Assembly: GCF_014171575.1 (NCBI RefSeq)
Contig: NZ_CP050453.1
Coordinates: forward strand, 2,170,001 to 2,234,000
DNA length: 64,000 nucleotides
Reading direction: 5' to 3'
From: Microbacterium sp. Se63.02b
Lineage (GTDB): Bacteria; Actinomycetota; Actinomycetes; Actinomycetales; Microbacteriaceae
Of the stretch, positions 42,134 to 52,141 are shown piece after piece. The position numbers were made by a program, and so were the translations under genes. The notes below the pieces were generated by a model, which saw only the letters and a program-made list of their open reading frames with translations, had not been told where the DNA came from and searched no databases. Numbering within the stretch: position 1 is the stretch's first letter; each line of letters opens with the position of its first letter.

Positions 42134-43020
42134 TCAGAGCGCCGCCGAGACCGCATCCGTCGCCGTGGGATGCAGGAAGTGGAAGCCTGACCGCTCCAGC
42201 ACCGCGGGGCGGACGTCGGCGTCGGGAAGGAGCAGCGATTCGGCAGCGTCGCCGAGCGCGAGCCGCAACGCCCACGCGGGCGCGGGGAGCCAGAACGGGC
42301 GATGCATCCGCGCGGCGAGGGCACGGCCGATGTCGTTCGCCGTCGCGGACGCGGGTCCCGACAGGTTGACCGGCCCCGAGATCTTCCGGTCCAGGACGTG
42401 GCGGACCGCGCGCACTTCATCGTCGAGAGAGATCCACGGCCACACCTGGGTTCCCCGCCCGAGCGGCCCGGAGACGCCGAATCGCGTGAGCTGGATCAAC
42501 GGTTTCAGCACACCGCGACGGTGTATGACCGGGGCCGTTCGCAGCAGCGCGACCCTGGTGTGGTCTTCGGCCCGTCGCGCCTCTGCCTCCCAGCGCACCG
42601 TCAGGTCGGCGAGGAACGTCTCCCCGCAGCCGATTCCTCCGTGAGGACTTCGCCCGGAGCCGACCCGTAGTAACCGACCGCGGATGCGGACACGAGCGCC
42701 GGCGCATCGGTGCGCAACGCGCGCAGCGCGGTGGTGAGGGTGCGCGTCGCCTGCAATCGTGAGTCGATGAGCTCCCGGCGATAGCCCTTCGTCCACGGCA
42801 GTCGTCCCACGCTCGCCCCGCCGAGCGCGACGACGGCTTCAGCGCCGTCGAGCACCTCGGGGTCGAGGGCACTTTCCCCGGGGGCCCACTGCGTCTCGTG
42901 CTCGGACCGCGGCGGGCGACGGACCAGTGTCGTGGCCTCGACACCGTCGGCACGGAGGGAGGAGACGAGCGCCGACCCGATCAGGCCGGACGCTCCGCTG
43001 ATGACGATCCGTCGCGCCAT
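42134..43020 (-). CDS. TIGR01777-type NAD-dependent epimerase (one indel)
   Basis: This SDR39U1-like protein has an N-terminal NAD(P)-binding motif, VISGASGLIGSALVSSL. It has RRELIDSRLQATRTL, SASAVGYYGS and a C-terminal DUF1731 part, LPAPAWALRLALGDAAESLLLPDADVRP in pieces, ending FHFLHPTATDAVSAAL. The biological substrate is unknown; in some bacteria this family is linked to cell-division inhibitor SulA by old annotation only. One base is missing at the C run 42622-42625: one more G on the coding strand reads SAAGETFLADLTVRW, giving 295 residues. Confidence 0.86.
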
Positions 43021-43089
43021 TGAGGTTCTCCGTCCCACGACCACGAGCTCGGTCGTGGACCCAGCGTACGCGTCGCGCGCGGACGGGAC

Positions 43090-43647
43090 TCAGTCGACGC
43101 GTCGGTAGTGCGTGATGATGACACCGTTGCTCATGGACGCTGTCGACACCAGTTCGAGCCGCCTGGTTGCGAGCAGGCCGCTCTCGTACAGGGTCGGGCC
43201 GTGTCCGACGATCCGCGGATGCACGAGGAAGCGGTATTCGTCGATCAGGTCGAGCCGGTCGAGCGCGGTCGCGAGCTTCCCGCTGCCGAGGAGCACGCCG
43301 GCCGGGATCGCATCCTTGAGCGCCTGCACGCTGTCGCGCAGGTCTCCCGTGATCACGTGGGTGTCGTTCCAGGGGAAATCCTGCCGGGTGGATGACACCA
43401 CGTACTTCGGCTTGGCTTCGAGCTTGACCGCCCAGTCACGGAGCGCCTGCGGTGCCTCCATGTCTCCGCGGGCGACGGCGGGCCACGCCGCCTCCATCAT
43501 CTCGTAGGTCGTGCGGCCCCACAGCATCGCGCCGGATTCGTCCATGAGCCGGGTGAAGTAGGCATGGGTCTCGTCATCGGCGATCCCCACTTCGTGATCG
43601 ATGCAGCCGTCGAGGGTGACGTTGATGCTGAAGGTCAAGAGTCCCAT
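43090..43647 (-). CDS. dihydrofolate reductase family protein (RibD C-terminal-like)
   Basis: This 185-residue stand-alone RibD_C/DHFR-fold reductase (PF01872) has LTFSINVTLDGCIDHE, LWGRTTYEMMEAAWP, YVVSSTRQDFPWNDTHVI, VLLGSGKLATALDRLDLIDEYRF and HPRIVGHG. These proteins bind NADPH, and their substrate is mostly unknown. It is divergent from a small membrane-protein gene. No genes of riboflavin or folate synthesis are adjacent. Confidence 0.88.
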   Translation of the reverse strand: MGLLTFSINVTLDGCIDHEVGIADDETHAYFTRLMDESGAMLWGRTTYEMMEAAWPAVARGDMEAPQALRDWAVKLEAKPKYVVSSTRQDFPWNDTHVITGDLRDSVQALKDAIPAGVLLGSGKLATALDRLDLIDEYRFLVHPRIVGHGPTLYESGLLATRRLELVSTASMSNGVIITHYRRVD

Positions 43648-43710
43648 GCGGGGATCCTAGATCCGTGCGGAAGCACCCGCCAGGGCTGAGCGGCCGATAC
43701 GCTCGCGACC

Positions 43711-44154
43711 ATGGGGTTCTCCGTGCTCGGGCTGGCGCTGAGCCTCGCCGTCTTCGCGCCGAACCTTCTCCTCCTGTGGTTTCCGCCCCGGCCCGCGATC
43801 GACGACGATGACGCACCCCTCATCGTCGAGATCCTGGAGCGCGCAGGGCAGGCGCTCTGCGTCACCCTTCCGGCCATCACCGTCGGGGCCTTCGTGCTCT
43901 GGTGGGCGGTGGTCCCGGTGATCCTCTGCGTCGCCGGCTATTGGGCGCTGTGGGTGCGATTCCTGGCTTCGGGCAGACGGCGTGCCTCCCTGTTCGCTCC
44001 GGCTCTCGGCATTCCGGTGCCGATGGCGGTGTTGCCGGTCGCGGCGTTCCTCGCCGGTGCCGCGTGGCTCGGAAATCCCTGGATCGCGCTCGCCGCGGTC
44101 GTGCTCGCCGCAGGGCACGTCCCCCGCTCGCTGATCGCGGCCGGATCCCAGTAG
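43711..44154 (+). CDS. small polytopic membrane protein
   Basis: This 147-residue protein has four predicted hydrophobic helices (about 4-24 LGLALSLAVFAPNLLLLW; 47-62; 63-85 LWWAVVPVILCVAGYWALW; 97-117; 121-140). A short acidic loop, PAIDDDDAPLIVE, follows the first helix. I do not recognise the family with certainty. No close operon partner is seen: the tRNA gene downstream is on the other strand. Confidence 0.65.
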   Translation: MGFSVLGLALSLAVFAPNLLLLWFPPRPAIDDDDAPLIVEILERAGQALCVTLPAITVGAFVLWWAVVPVILCVAGYWALWVRFLASGRRRASLFAPALGIPVPMAVLPVAAFLAGAAWLGNPWIALAAVVLAAGHVPRSLIAAGSQ

Positions 44155-44225
44155 TCATGACGATGGCTCGCGGGCGGCGGGGACAGAACGCCGGCCAGAG
44201 CCGAACTCGCGGAGTGCTTTCACGG

Positions 44226-44298
44226 TGGGCCCTGCCGGGATCGAACCGACGACATCCACGGTGTAAACGTGGCGCTCTACCAGCTGAGCTAAAGGCCC
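44226..44298 (-). tRNA. tRNA-Val (anticodon TAC)
   Basis: The minus strand folds as a 73-base tRNA: acceptor stem GGGCCTT/AGGGCCC with a T-G pair, D arm with AGCTCAGCTGGTAGAGC, anticodon stem-loop CACGT-TTACACC-GTG with anticodon TAC (valine, GUA/GUG codons), and T arm GTCGGTTCGATCCCGGC. The CCA end is not encoded. Confidence 0.95.
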
Positions 44299-44451
44299 TG
44301 GTGCCGTCAGTCTATCGGTCGTCCGGTGCGCACCCGCGTCGGAGAAGAGGGATAGGCTGATGGCGGCGCGCGTTGTGCACAGCTGACAAGGCTGCCCGTG
44401 TCGCTTCCCGTTTCCTTGGCATGACCTGCCAGCTTGACGAAAGGTTCCCCC

Positions 44452-47178
44452 GTGACCGTGCACGACCAGGATCCGTACTCCCAGGGCCCACTCGACAGCG
44501 ATCCGGAGGAGACCGGCGAGTGGCAGCAGTCCCTCGATGAGCTGGTGGATGCCAAGGGCCACGGCCGCGGCCGCGAGATCATGCTCAGCCTGCTCAAGCG
44601 CTCGAAGGAGCTGCACCTGGGCGTGCCGATGGTCCCCACGACGGACTACATCAACACGATCGCCCCGGAGAACGAGCCGGAGTTCCCCGGCGACGAAGAG
44701 GTCGAGCGCCGCTACCGCGCCTGGATCCGGTGGAACGCAGCGATCACGGTGCACCGCGCGCAGCGCCCGGGTATCGGCGTCGGCGGTCACATCTCGACGT
44801 ACGCCTCCTCCGCTGCCCTGTACGAGGTGGGCTTCAACCACTTCTTCAAGGGTGCGAACAACCCCGGCGGCGCCGACCAGATCTTCATCCAGGGCCACGC
44901 CTCCCCCGGCACCTACGCCCGGTCGTTCCTCGAAGGACGCCTGAGCGAGGACCAGCTCGACGGCTTCCGCCAGGAGAAGTCCCACGCGCCGCACGGCATC
45001 CCGTCGTACCCGCATCCGCGTCTGATGCCGGAGTACTGGCAGTTCCCGACCGTGTCGATGGGCCTCGGCCCGATCAACGCGATCTATCAGGCGATGTCGA
45101 ACAAGTATCTCGAGAACCGCGGCATCAAGGACACGTCCCAGTCGCACGTCTGGGCGTTCCTCGGCGACGGCGAGATGGACGAGGTCGAGAGCCGCGGACA
45201 GCTTCAGGTCGCCGCCAACGAGGGCCTCGACAACCTCACCTTCGTGGTGAACTGCAACCTGCAGCGTCTCGACGGCCCCGTGCGCGGAAACGGAAAGATC
45301 GTCCAGGAGCTGGAGTCGTTCTTCCGCGGCGCCGGCTGGAACGTGATCAAGGTCGTCTGGGGCCGCGAATGGGACGACCTTCTCGCCCGCGACACAGAGG
45401 GCGCCCTGCTCAACCTCATGAACGTCACGCCCGACGGCGACTACCAGACGTACAAGGCCGAATCCGGCGCGTACATCCGGGAGCACTTCTTCGGCCGCGA
45501 CGAGCGCGCAGCCGCCCTCGTCAAGGACTACTCCGACGACGACATCTGGAACCTCAAGCGCGGTGGCCACGACTACCGCAAGGTCTACGCCGCGTTCAAG
45601 GCTGCGACCGAGCACAAGGGCAAGCCCACCGTCATCCTCGCGAAGACCGTCAAGGGCTACGGTCTCGGTCCGCACTTCGAGGGCCGCAACGCGACCCACC
45701 AGATGAAGAAGATGACGCTGGACAACCTCAAGACGTTCCGCGACGCCATGCACATCCCGATCACGGATGCGCAGCTCGAGGAGAACCCGTACCTGCCCCC
45801 GTACTACAACCCGGGACCCCAGGACGAGACGATCCAGTACATGCTCGAGCGTCGCCAGGCGCTCGGCGGCTTCCTCCCGGAGCGCCGGTCGACGCACGTC
45901 GGCCTCTCGCTGCCCGACGACACCGCGTACGCCCTCCCCAAGAAGGGCTCCGGCACGCAGGAGATCGCCACGACCATGGCGTTCGTCCGACTGCTCAAGG
46001 ATCTGCTGCGCTCGAAGGACTTCGGTCACCGCATCGTGCCGATCATCCCCGACGAAGCTCGCACGTTCGGCATGGACGCCTACTTCCCGACGGCGAAGAT
46101 CTACAACCCGAACGGCCAGCACTACACCTCGGTCGACCGTGAGCTCCTCCTCGCCTACAAGGAGAGCCCGCAGGGCCAGATCGTGCACGTCGGCATCAAC
46201 GAGGCCGGGGCCGTCGCGGCTTTCACCGCGGCAGGCACCTCCTACGCAACGCACGGCGAACCGCTGATCCCGATCTACATCTTCTACTCGATGTTCGGCT
46301 TCCAGCGCACCGGTGACGCCCAGTGGGCCGCCGGAGACCAGATGGCCCGCGGGTTCATCATGGGTGCGACCGCCGGCCGCACCACGCTCACGGGTGAGGG
46401 TCTGCAGCACGCCGACGGTCACTCGCACCTGCTCGCGGCCACCAACCCCGCGACGCTGTCGTACGACCCTGCGTACGGCTACGAGATCGCGCACATCGTG
46501 CGCTCGGGCCTCGAGCGGATGTACGGCGGTGAGCACGAAGACCCGAACGTGATGTACTACATCACGCTCTACAACGAGCCTCTGGTGCAGCCTGCCGAGC
46601 CGGAGGGCGTGGATGTGGACGGCATCGTGCGCGGCATCCACCGTGTCTCCGTCGGCGAGGGCGAAGGCCACCGCGCACAGCTGTTCGCCTCCGGCGTCGG
46701 ACTCCCCTGGGCCCTCGAGGCGCAGGAGCTGCTGAAGAACGACTGGGGCGTGATCGCCGACGTCTGGTCGGTCACCTCCTGGACCGAGCTGCGCCGTGAC
46801 GGCCTCGCCGCCGACGAGCACAACTTCCTCCACCCCGAGGCCGAGCCGCGTACCGCGTACCTCACCCAGAAGCTCCAGGGTGCCGAGGGACCGGTCGTCG
46901 CCGTCAGCGACTTCATGCACGCCGTGCAGGACCAGATCCGTCCCTGGGTGCCGAACCGCTTCGCCACACTCGGCGCCGACGGCTTCGGCTTCTCCGACAC
47001 GCGCGCAGCGGCCCGTCGCTTCTTCAAGATCGACGGACCGTCGATCGTCGTCCGCACGCTGCAGTCGCTGGCAGAGGACGGCAAGGTCGACCGCTCGCTC
47101 GCAGCGCAGGCCATCGAGAAGTACCGCCTGCACGACGTGAACGCCGGAACCAGCGGCAACGCGGGCGGCGAAAGCTGA
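44452..47178 (+). CDS. aceE: pyruvate dehydrogenase E1, homodimeric
   Basis: This thiamine-diphosphate enzyme decarboxylates pyruvate and passes acetyl groups to E2. It is of the homodimeric type, 908 residues from the GTG at 44452, which follows GAAAGG at good spacing; a TTG six codons upstream is less likely. Visible motifs are [20 protein letters not shown], the ThDP site [14 protein letters not shown] with [21 protein letters not shown] in the next strand, and C-terminal [18 protein letters not shown]. In actinobacteria AceE works with the shared E2 and Lpd, as encoded at 16257-19421. The next gene, fasR, starts within 30 bases. Confidence 0.96.
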   Translation: MTVHDQDPYSQGPLDSDPEETGEWQQSLDELVDAKGHGRGREIMLSLLKRSKELHLGVPMVPTTDYINTIAPENEPEFPGDEEVERRYRAWIRWNAAITVHRAQRPGIGVGGHISTYASSAALYEVGFNHFFKGANNPGGADQIFIQGHASPGTYARSFLEGRLSEDQLDGFRQEKSHAPHGIPSYPHPRLMPEYWQFPTVSMGLGPINAIYQAMSNKYLENRGIKDTSQSHVWAFLGDGEMDEVESRGQLQVAANEGLDNLTFVVNCNLQRLDGPVRGNGKIVQELESFFRGAGWNVIKVVWGREWDDLLARDTEGALLNLMNVTPDGDYQTYKAESGAYIREHFFGRDERAAALVKDYSDDDIWNLKRGGHDYRKVYAAFKAATEHKGKPTVILAKTVKGYGLGPHFEGRNATHQMKKMTLDNLKTFRDAMHIPITDAQLEENPYLPPYYNPGPQDETIQYMLERRQALGGFLPERRSTHVGLSLPDDTAYALPKKGSGTQEIATTMAFVRLLKDLLRSKDFGHRIVPIIPDEARTFGMDAYFPTAKIYNPNGQHYTSVDRELLLAYKESPQGQIVHVGINEAGAVAAFTAAGTSYATHGEPLIPIYIFYSMFGFQRTGDAQWAAGDQMARGFIMGATAGRTTLTGEGLQHADGHSHLLAATNPATLSYDPAYGYEIAHIVRSGLERMYGGEHEDPNVMYYITLYNEPLVQPAEPEGVDVDGIVRGIHRVSVGEGEGHRAQLFASGVGLPWALEAQELLKNDWGVIADVWSVTSWTELRRDGLAADEHNFLHPEAEPRTAYLTQKLQGAEGPVVAVSDFMHAVQDQIRPWVPNRFATLGADGFGFSDTRAAARRFFKIDGPSIVVRTLQSLAEDGKVDRSLAAQAIEKYRLHDVNAGTSGNAGGES

Positions 47179-47185
47179 GCCTTCG

Positions 47186-48403
47186 GTGACAGGATCCCCT
47201 TCCGGCATGGACAAGGCCGCGACGCTCACCTGGCTGCGCCGGATCTCCGGTGACATCGCCTCGGTGACGATCAAGCGCCTGGAGGACACCCTCCCGTGGT
47301 ACGCCGACATGCCACCGGCCCGCCGCTCTGCGGTCGGGCTGGTGGCGCAGGCGGGCATCACGTCGTTCATCCAGTGGTACGAAGATCCCACCTCCACGCC
47401 GTGGATCGCCGCCGACATCTTCGCCGCGGCTCCCCGAGAACTGCTGCGGAGTGTCAGCCTCCAGCAGACGCTCCAGCTCATCCGCGTGACGGTCGAGGTC
47501 ACCGAGGAGCGCGTCGCCGGGCGAGGAGACGATCTCCGCGAGGCGATCCTGCTCTATTCGCGCGATGTGGCCTTCGCTGCGGCAGATGTGTATGCGCGAG
47601 CCGCCGAGGCGCGTGGGCTCTGGGACGCCCGCCTCGAAGCCCTCGTCGTCGACTCGATCCTCACCGGAGAGGCGGACGAAGAGCTCCCGAGCCGGATCGC
47701 CGCCCTCGGATGGCACGGTCATGGCGAGGTCGCCGTGCTGGTCGGCACGACGCCCCCGCAGTTCGATGTGGATCTCGTCCGTCGAACTGCCAGGAAGCTC
47801 GCTGTCGACGTGCTCATCGGCGTGCAGGGTTCTCGGCTCGTCCTCGTGCTCGGACGCGCTCGCGCCGAGGGCCAGGAGGGTGAGGACGATGAACTCGGGT
47901 TCCAGGAGATCGCCACTCGCCTCGAGCCGTCGTTCGGACCGGGATACGTCGTGCTCGGACCGGCCGTGGCCGCACTCGTGGACGCGAGCCAGAGCGCTCG
48001 TGCCGCGCTCGCGGGGTTCGCTGTCGCCAGAGCATGGCGTGGCGCTCCCCGTCCGGTCGAGGCCGACGACCTTCTCCCCGAACGGGCCCTCGCCGGCGAC
48101 CCGCTGGCGAAGCAGACTCTGATCGAGCGCATCTACCGTCCCCTTCAGGCGCACTCCACCGATCTGGTCACCACCCTGTGGAGCTACCTCGACAACGGCC
48201 GGTCCCTCGAGGCGACGGCGCGGGAGCTCTTCGTGCACCCCAACACCGTGCGCTACCGGCTCAAGCGCGTGAGCGAGGTCATCGGCTGGGACGCCACCGG
48301 CCCTCGCGAAGCGCTCATCCTGCAGACGGCCTTGATCCTCGGGTCGATCGGCGCCGCGGATCAGGTACGTCGACGCGCACCGCTCCGGCGCCCGCAGCGC
48401 TGA
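47186..48403 (+). CDS. fasR: PucR-family regulator of fatty acid synthesis (FasR-like)
   Basis: This is a 405-residue transcription factor with a C-terminal PucR helix-turn-helix (LWSYLDNGRSLEATARELFVHPNTVRYRLKRV across two helices). The preceding GGDEF-like/CdaR middle domain has EVAVLVGTTPPQFDVD. The gene order FasR-fabD-fabH-acpP-fabF equals that of Streptomyces coelicolor, where FasR activates the fab operon, so orthology is likely. The start is GTG 47186 or ATG 47207; neither has a strong ribosome binding site. It follows aceE closely, which might link acetyl-CoA supply to regulator expression. Confidence 0.87.
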   Translation: MTGSPSGMDKAATLTWLRRISGDIASVTIKRLEDTLPWYADMPPARRSAVGLVAQAGITSFIQWYEDPTSTPWIAADIFAAAPRELLRSVSLQQTLQLIRVTVEVTEERVAGRGDDLREAILLYSRDVAFAAADVYARAAEARGLWDARLEALVVDSILTGEADEELPSRIAALGWHGHGEVAVLVGTTPPQFDVDLVRRTARKLAVDVLIGVQGSRLVLVLGRARAEGQEGEDDELGFQEIATRLEPSFGPGYVVLGPAVAALVDASQSARAALAGFAVARAWRGAPRPVEADDLLPERALAGDPLAKQTLIERIYRPLQAHSTDLVTTLWSYLDNGRSLEATARELFVHPNTVRYRLKRVSEVIGWDATGPREALILQTALILGSIGAADQVRRRAPLRRPQR

Positions 48404-48423
48404 GCGCGTGTTTGTACGCCACA

Positions 48424-48448
48424 CACAAGGGTTTTTCCGAATCTTGTG
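48424..48448. promoter_or_regulatory. inverted repeat in the fasR-fabD gap, possible FasR operator
   Basis: CACAAG (48424-48429) and CTTGTG (48443-48448) form an inverted repeat with 13 bases between the arms, about 46 bases before the fabD GTG. The position fits an activator or repressor site for the fab operon. No consensus was checked. Confidence 0.4.
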
Positions 48449-48493
48449 ATGGATCATCCACCGCTCTGCCGCAAACGTTGGCAGACTGGGTGG

Positions 48494-49412
48494 GTGATTG
48501 TCGTCTTATGCCCAGGTCAGGGCTCGCAGACCCCCGGATTCCTCGCCCCTTGGCTCGAGCTCGACGGGGTGACCGAACGCCTCGCCGCATACTCGGACGC
48601 CGCCGGAGTCGATCTTCGCGAACACGGCACGGTGTCCGACGCCGACACGATCCGGGATACGCGCATCGCGCAGCCCCTCATCGTGGCCGCGTCGCTGATC
48701 GCCGGTGACGCCCTCACGCAGCGGGCGGGTCGACGCGCCGACGGCATCGCCGGACACTCGGTCGGCGAGATCGCCGCACTCGTCGGGAGCACGGTGATCG
48801 ATGCCGACACCGGTATGCGTCTGGTGGGTATCCGTGGCCGCGCGATGGCCGATGCGGCTGCGCAGGAGCAGACCGGCATGAGCGCGGTTCTCGGCGGCGA
48901 CGAGGAGACCCTCCTCGCCCGTCTCGCCGAGCTCGACCTCTCCCCCGCCAACTACAACGGAGGTGGCCAGATCGTGGTCGCCGGTGCGCTCCCTGCCCTG
49001 GCCGCCCTCGCGGAGGAGCCGGTGAAGGGCACGCGCGTCATCCCCTGCAGGTCGCCGGCGCATTCCACACCCGCTACATGGCCGCAGCGGTCTCCGCGCT
49101 CCGCGACGCGGTCGCGGACGTCGATCCCCAGGACCCCGACATCACGCTGTGGACCAATCGTGACGGCTCCGCTGTCGCCGACGGCGCGCAGGCGCTCGAC
49201 TACCTCGTCGACCAGGTCTCGTCCCCGTGCGGTGGGACCTGTGCATGCAGTCCTTCGCCGATGCCGGAGTCACCGGCGTGATCGAACTCGCCCCGGCCGG
49301 TGCCCTCGTGGGGCTCGCGAAGCGCGGTCTCCGCGGCGTACCGACCGTCGCCGTGAAGACCCCCGAAGACCTCGACGCAGCCGTCGCGCTGCTGAACGGA
49401 GCAGCCGCATGA
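48494..49412 (+). CDS. fabD: malonyl-CoA:ACP transacylase (two indels)
   Basis: FabD loads malonate from CoA to ACP, the first extender step of fatty acid synthesis. It has GQGSQTPGFL at the start, the nucleophile motif GHSVGEIAAL, the GIRGRAMADAA Arg region and QEQTGMSAVLGG. The GTG 48494 begins VIVVLCPGQGS. Two C-run deletions break it: at 49042-49045 (corrected VIPLQVAGAFHTRYM, with the catalytic His) and at 49223-49226 (corrected SSPVRWDLCMQSFAD). The corrected length is 306 residues. The stop overlaps the fabH start as ATGA. Confidence 0.92.
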
Positions 49413-50410
49413 GCGTCACCCTCGCCCAGGCCACAGGTCCCGCGTACACGCGCATCTACTCCTACGGTGCTGCCCGCGGTGAGAACGCGGTGCCGAACGA
49501 AGACCTGATCGGTCCGATCGACTCCAGCGACGAGTGGATCCGCCAGCGCACCGGTATCGTCACTCGCGCCCGCGCCGACAAGGGCACTGACGCGATCGAC
49601 CTCGCGACCGCGGCAGCAGCCGAAGCCATCGAGAGGTCCGGCGTCGCCGCCGACCAGGTCGATCTGGTGATCGTCGCGACCATCAGCAATCCGAAGCAGA
49701 CGCCGTCGGTCTCGGCGATCGTCGCGGACCGTGTCGGGGCGAATCCCGCAGCGGCGTACGACATCAACGCGGCGTGCGCGGGTTACGCCTACGCAATCGC
49801 ACAGGCCGACGCGCTGATCAAGGCCGGCGCGGCACGGTATGCCCTCGTGATCGGCACCGAGAAGCTGTCCGACGTGGTGGACCCGACCGATCGCAGCATC
49901 TCGTTCCTCCTCGGCGACGGCGCGGGGGCCGCGCTGCTCGGTCCGAGCGACACGCCGGGCATCGCACCCGCGGTCTGGGGCTCCGACGGCTCCAAGGCCG
50001 ACGCCGTGGGCATGAACGGCATTCTCACCGACTTCCGGGACGGCGTGGTGCCGTGGCCCACCCTCCGCCAGGAGGGCCAGACGGTCTTCCGCTGGGCGGT
50101 CTGGGAGATGGCCAAGGTCGCGCGCGAGGCGCTCGACAGAGCGGGCGTCGAACCGACCGACATCGCGGCGTTCATCCCGCACCAGGCGAACATGCGCATC
50201 ATCGACGAGTTCGCCAAGCAGCTGAAGCTGCCGGAGACCACGGTGATCGCCCGTGACATCGAGACCACGGGCAACACCTCGGCCGCATCGATCCCCCTGG
50301 CGAGCCACCGGCTGATGGCCGAGCACCCCGAACTCTCCGGCGGCCTCGCGCTGCAGATCGGATTCGGCGCAGGACTCGTGTTCGCCGCACAGGTCGTCGT
50401 CCTTCCCTGA
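49409..50410 (+). CDS. fabH: 3-oxoacyl-ACP synthase III
   Basis: FabH starts fatty acid chains by condensing a short acyl-CoA with malonyl-ACP; in actinobacteria it prefers branched starters such as isobutyryl- or anteiso-type CoA. It is 333 residues, with active-site Cys123 in YDINAACAGY, His in IPHQANMRII and Asn in TTGNTSAASIPLA. The start ATG overlaps the fabD stop, indicating translational coupling. It is of normal length with no error in this copy. Confidence 0.95.
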   Translation: MSVTLAQATGPAYTRIYSYGAARGENAVPNEDLIGPIDSSDEWIRQRTGIVTRARADKGTDAIDLATAAAAEAIERSGVAADQVDLVIVATISNPKQTPSVSAIVADRVGANPAAAYDINAACAGYAYAIAQADALIKAGAARYALVIGTEKLSDVVDPTDRSISFLLGDGAGAALLGPSDTPGIAPAVWGSDGSKADAVGMNGILTDFRDGVVPWPTLRQEGQTVFRWAVWEMAKVAREALDRAGVEPTDIAAFIPHQANMRIIDEFAKQLKLPETTVIARDIETTGNTSAASIPLASHRLMAEHPELSGGLALQIGFGAGLVFAAQVVVLP

Positions 50411-50478
50411 GAATGCGCTGACCTTCCCTAGACTGTTCCACGGTTCCGAAAACAACCCGCAAGAAAGAGGAAGACCAC

Positions 50479-50727
50479 ATGGCTTTCACCAACGATGAGG
50501 TCCTCGCCGGCCTCGCAGAACTGATCACCGACGAGACCGGCATCAACGCCTCCGAGGTCGCGCTGGAGAAGTCGTTCACCGACGACCTCGACATCGACTC
50601 GATCTCGATGATGACGATCGTCGTCAACGCCGAGGAGAAGTTCGGCGTCACCATCCCCGACGACGAGGTCAAGAACCTGAAGACCGTCGGCGACGCCGTC
50701 AACTTCATCGTCGCGGGTCAGGAGTAA
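50479..50727 (+). CDS. acpP: acyl carrier protein
   Basis: This small acidic carrier of 82 residues holds growing acyl chains on 4'-phosphopantetheine. The attachment Ser41 is in DLDIDSISMM. The N-terminal helix LAGLAELITDETGI and the C-terminal NLKTVGDAVNFIVAG are typical. The ribosome binding site is AAGAAAGAGG. It lies between fabH and fabF as expected for the fab operon. Confidence 0.96.
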   Translation: MAFTNDEVLAGLAELITDETGINASEVALEKSFTDDLDIDSISMMTIVVNAEEKFGVTIPDDEVKNLKTVGDAVNFIVAGQE

Positions 50728-50823
50728 TCCCGGCAGGATGCCACCCCTGCGATCGCGGGGTGTGGCATCCTCCGCCCTGCCCTCCCACTCGTTCGACTTC
50801 GTTTCGACAAGGAACCACACCCC

Positions 50824-52061
50824 ATGACCAAGCGCATCGTCGTCACCGGCATCGGCGCCACGTCCGCCATCGGCGGCACGGCCCCCGAGAACTGGACGAA
50901 TCTGCTGGCCGGCATGTCCGGCACCCGCACCCTCGAACACGACTGGGTCCAGCAGTACGAGCTGCCCGTCACCTTCGCCGCAGAGGCGATCGTGCGTCCG
51001 GAAGAGGTTCTCCCCCGTCACGAGGCGAAGCGCCTCGACCCCTCCTCGCAGTTCGCGCTCATCGCCGCGCGCGAGGCCTGGGCGGACGCCGGTTCCCCGC
51101 GGTCGACCCCGAACGCCTCGGCGTGGATTTCGCCACCGGGATCGGCGGCCTGTGGACGCTGCTCGACGCCTGGGACACGCTCCGTGAGAAGGGCCCGCGC
51201 CGGGTCATGCCGCTCACGGTGCCGATGCTGATGCCGAACGCTGCTGCGGGCAACCTCTCGCTGCAGTTCGAGGCCCGCGCCTACGCGCAGACCGTCGTCA
51301 GCGCGTGCGCGTCCAGCACCGAGTCCATCATCCACATATACCACCACCTCCAGGACGGCCTGGCCGACGTCGTCATCGCCGGTGGGACCGAGTCCGCGAT
51401 CCACCCGATCACGATGGCCTCCTTCGCCTCGGCGCAGGCGCTCTCACGTCGCAACGACGACCCTGCTCACGCCTCCCGCCCCGGCGCGATCGACCGAGAC
51501 GGCTTCGTGATGGGTGAGGGAGCCGCCGCGCTGATCCTCGAGACCGAGGAGCATGCCACGGCGCGCGGCGCGAAGATCTACGGCTATGTGCTCGGCGGCG
51601 GCGTCACGGCCGACGCGTACCACATCACCGGTAACGACCCCGAGGGAAAGGGCGCAGCGCGCGCCGTCACCCAGGCGCTCGAGGAGGCCGGCATCACCGC
51701 CGACCAGGTCACGCACATCAACGCGCACGCGACCTCGACGCCGGTCGGCGACCCCAACGAGTACGTCGCGCTCAAGAAGGTGTTCGGCGATCGGATCGAC
51801 GAGATCCCGGTATCTGCGACGAAGGCATCCACCGGGCATCTGCTCGGCGGCACCGGCGCGCTCGAGGCGATCTTCTCGCTCCTCGCCCTGCGCGATCGCG
51901 TCGCACCGCCGACGATCAACATGACAGAGCCCGACCCGGCTGTGCCGTTCCGGCTGTCCGGGGAGGCGACGCCGCTCGGTGACGGACCGCAGATCGCGAT
52001 CAGCAACTCCTTCGGATTCGGTGGACACAACGCCGTTCTGGTGGTCGCCGGCACCGACTGA
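50824..52061 (+). CDS. fabF: 3-oxoacyl-ACP synthase II (one indel)
   Basis: FabF elongates acyl-ACP with malonyl-ACP. Catalytic residues are Cys in TVVSACASSTES, His in INAHATSTPVGD and His in ATKASTGHLLGGTGALE. The end ISNSFGFGGHNAVLVV is typical. One C is missing in the run 51095-51098: restored sequence reads DAGSPAVDPERLGVDFATG, total 412 residues. It is the last gene of the fab operon, ended by the hairpin at 52073-52112. Confidence 0.94.
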
Positions 52062-52072
52062 CCTCCGCGGAC

Positions 52073-52112
52073 ACGAAGAGAGCCCCTCGGGATTCCGAGG
52101 GGCTCTCTTCGT
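52073..52112. terminator. terminator after the fab operon
   Basis: A perfect inverted repeat of about 18 bases around the loop GATT (arms ending CCCTCGG and CCGAGGG) lies 12 bases after the fabF stop. The convergent yczE-like gene ends at 52142, so it can act in both directions. Confidence 0.83.
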
Positions 52113-52141
52113 CTTCGGTGCACGGCGTCCGCCGCAGCGCG

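Noticed and set aside
44155..47502. Long open frame of 1115 codons antisense to aceE
   Set aside because: It mirrors the aceE codon pattern; aceE has full family motifs and the antisense product resembles nothing. High-GC genes commonly give such open frames.
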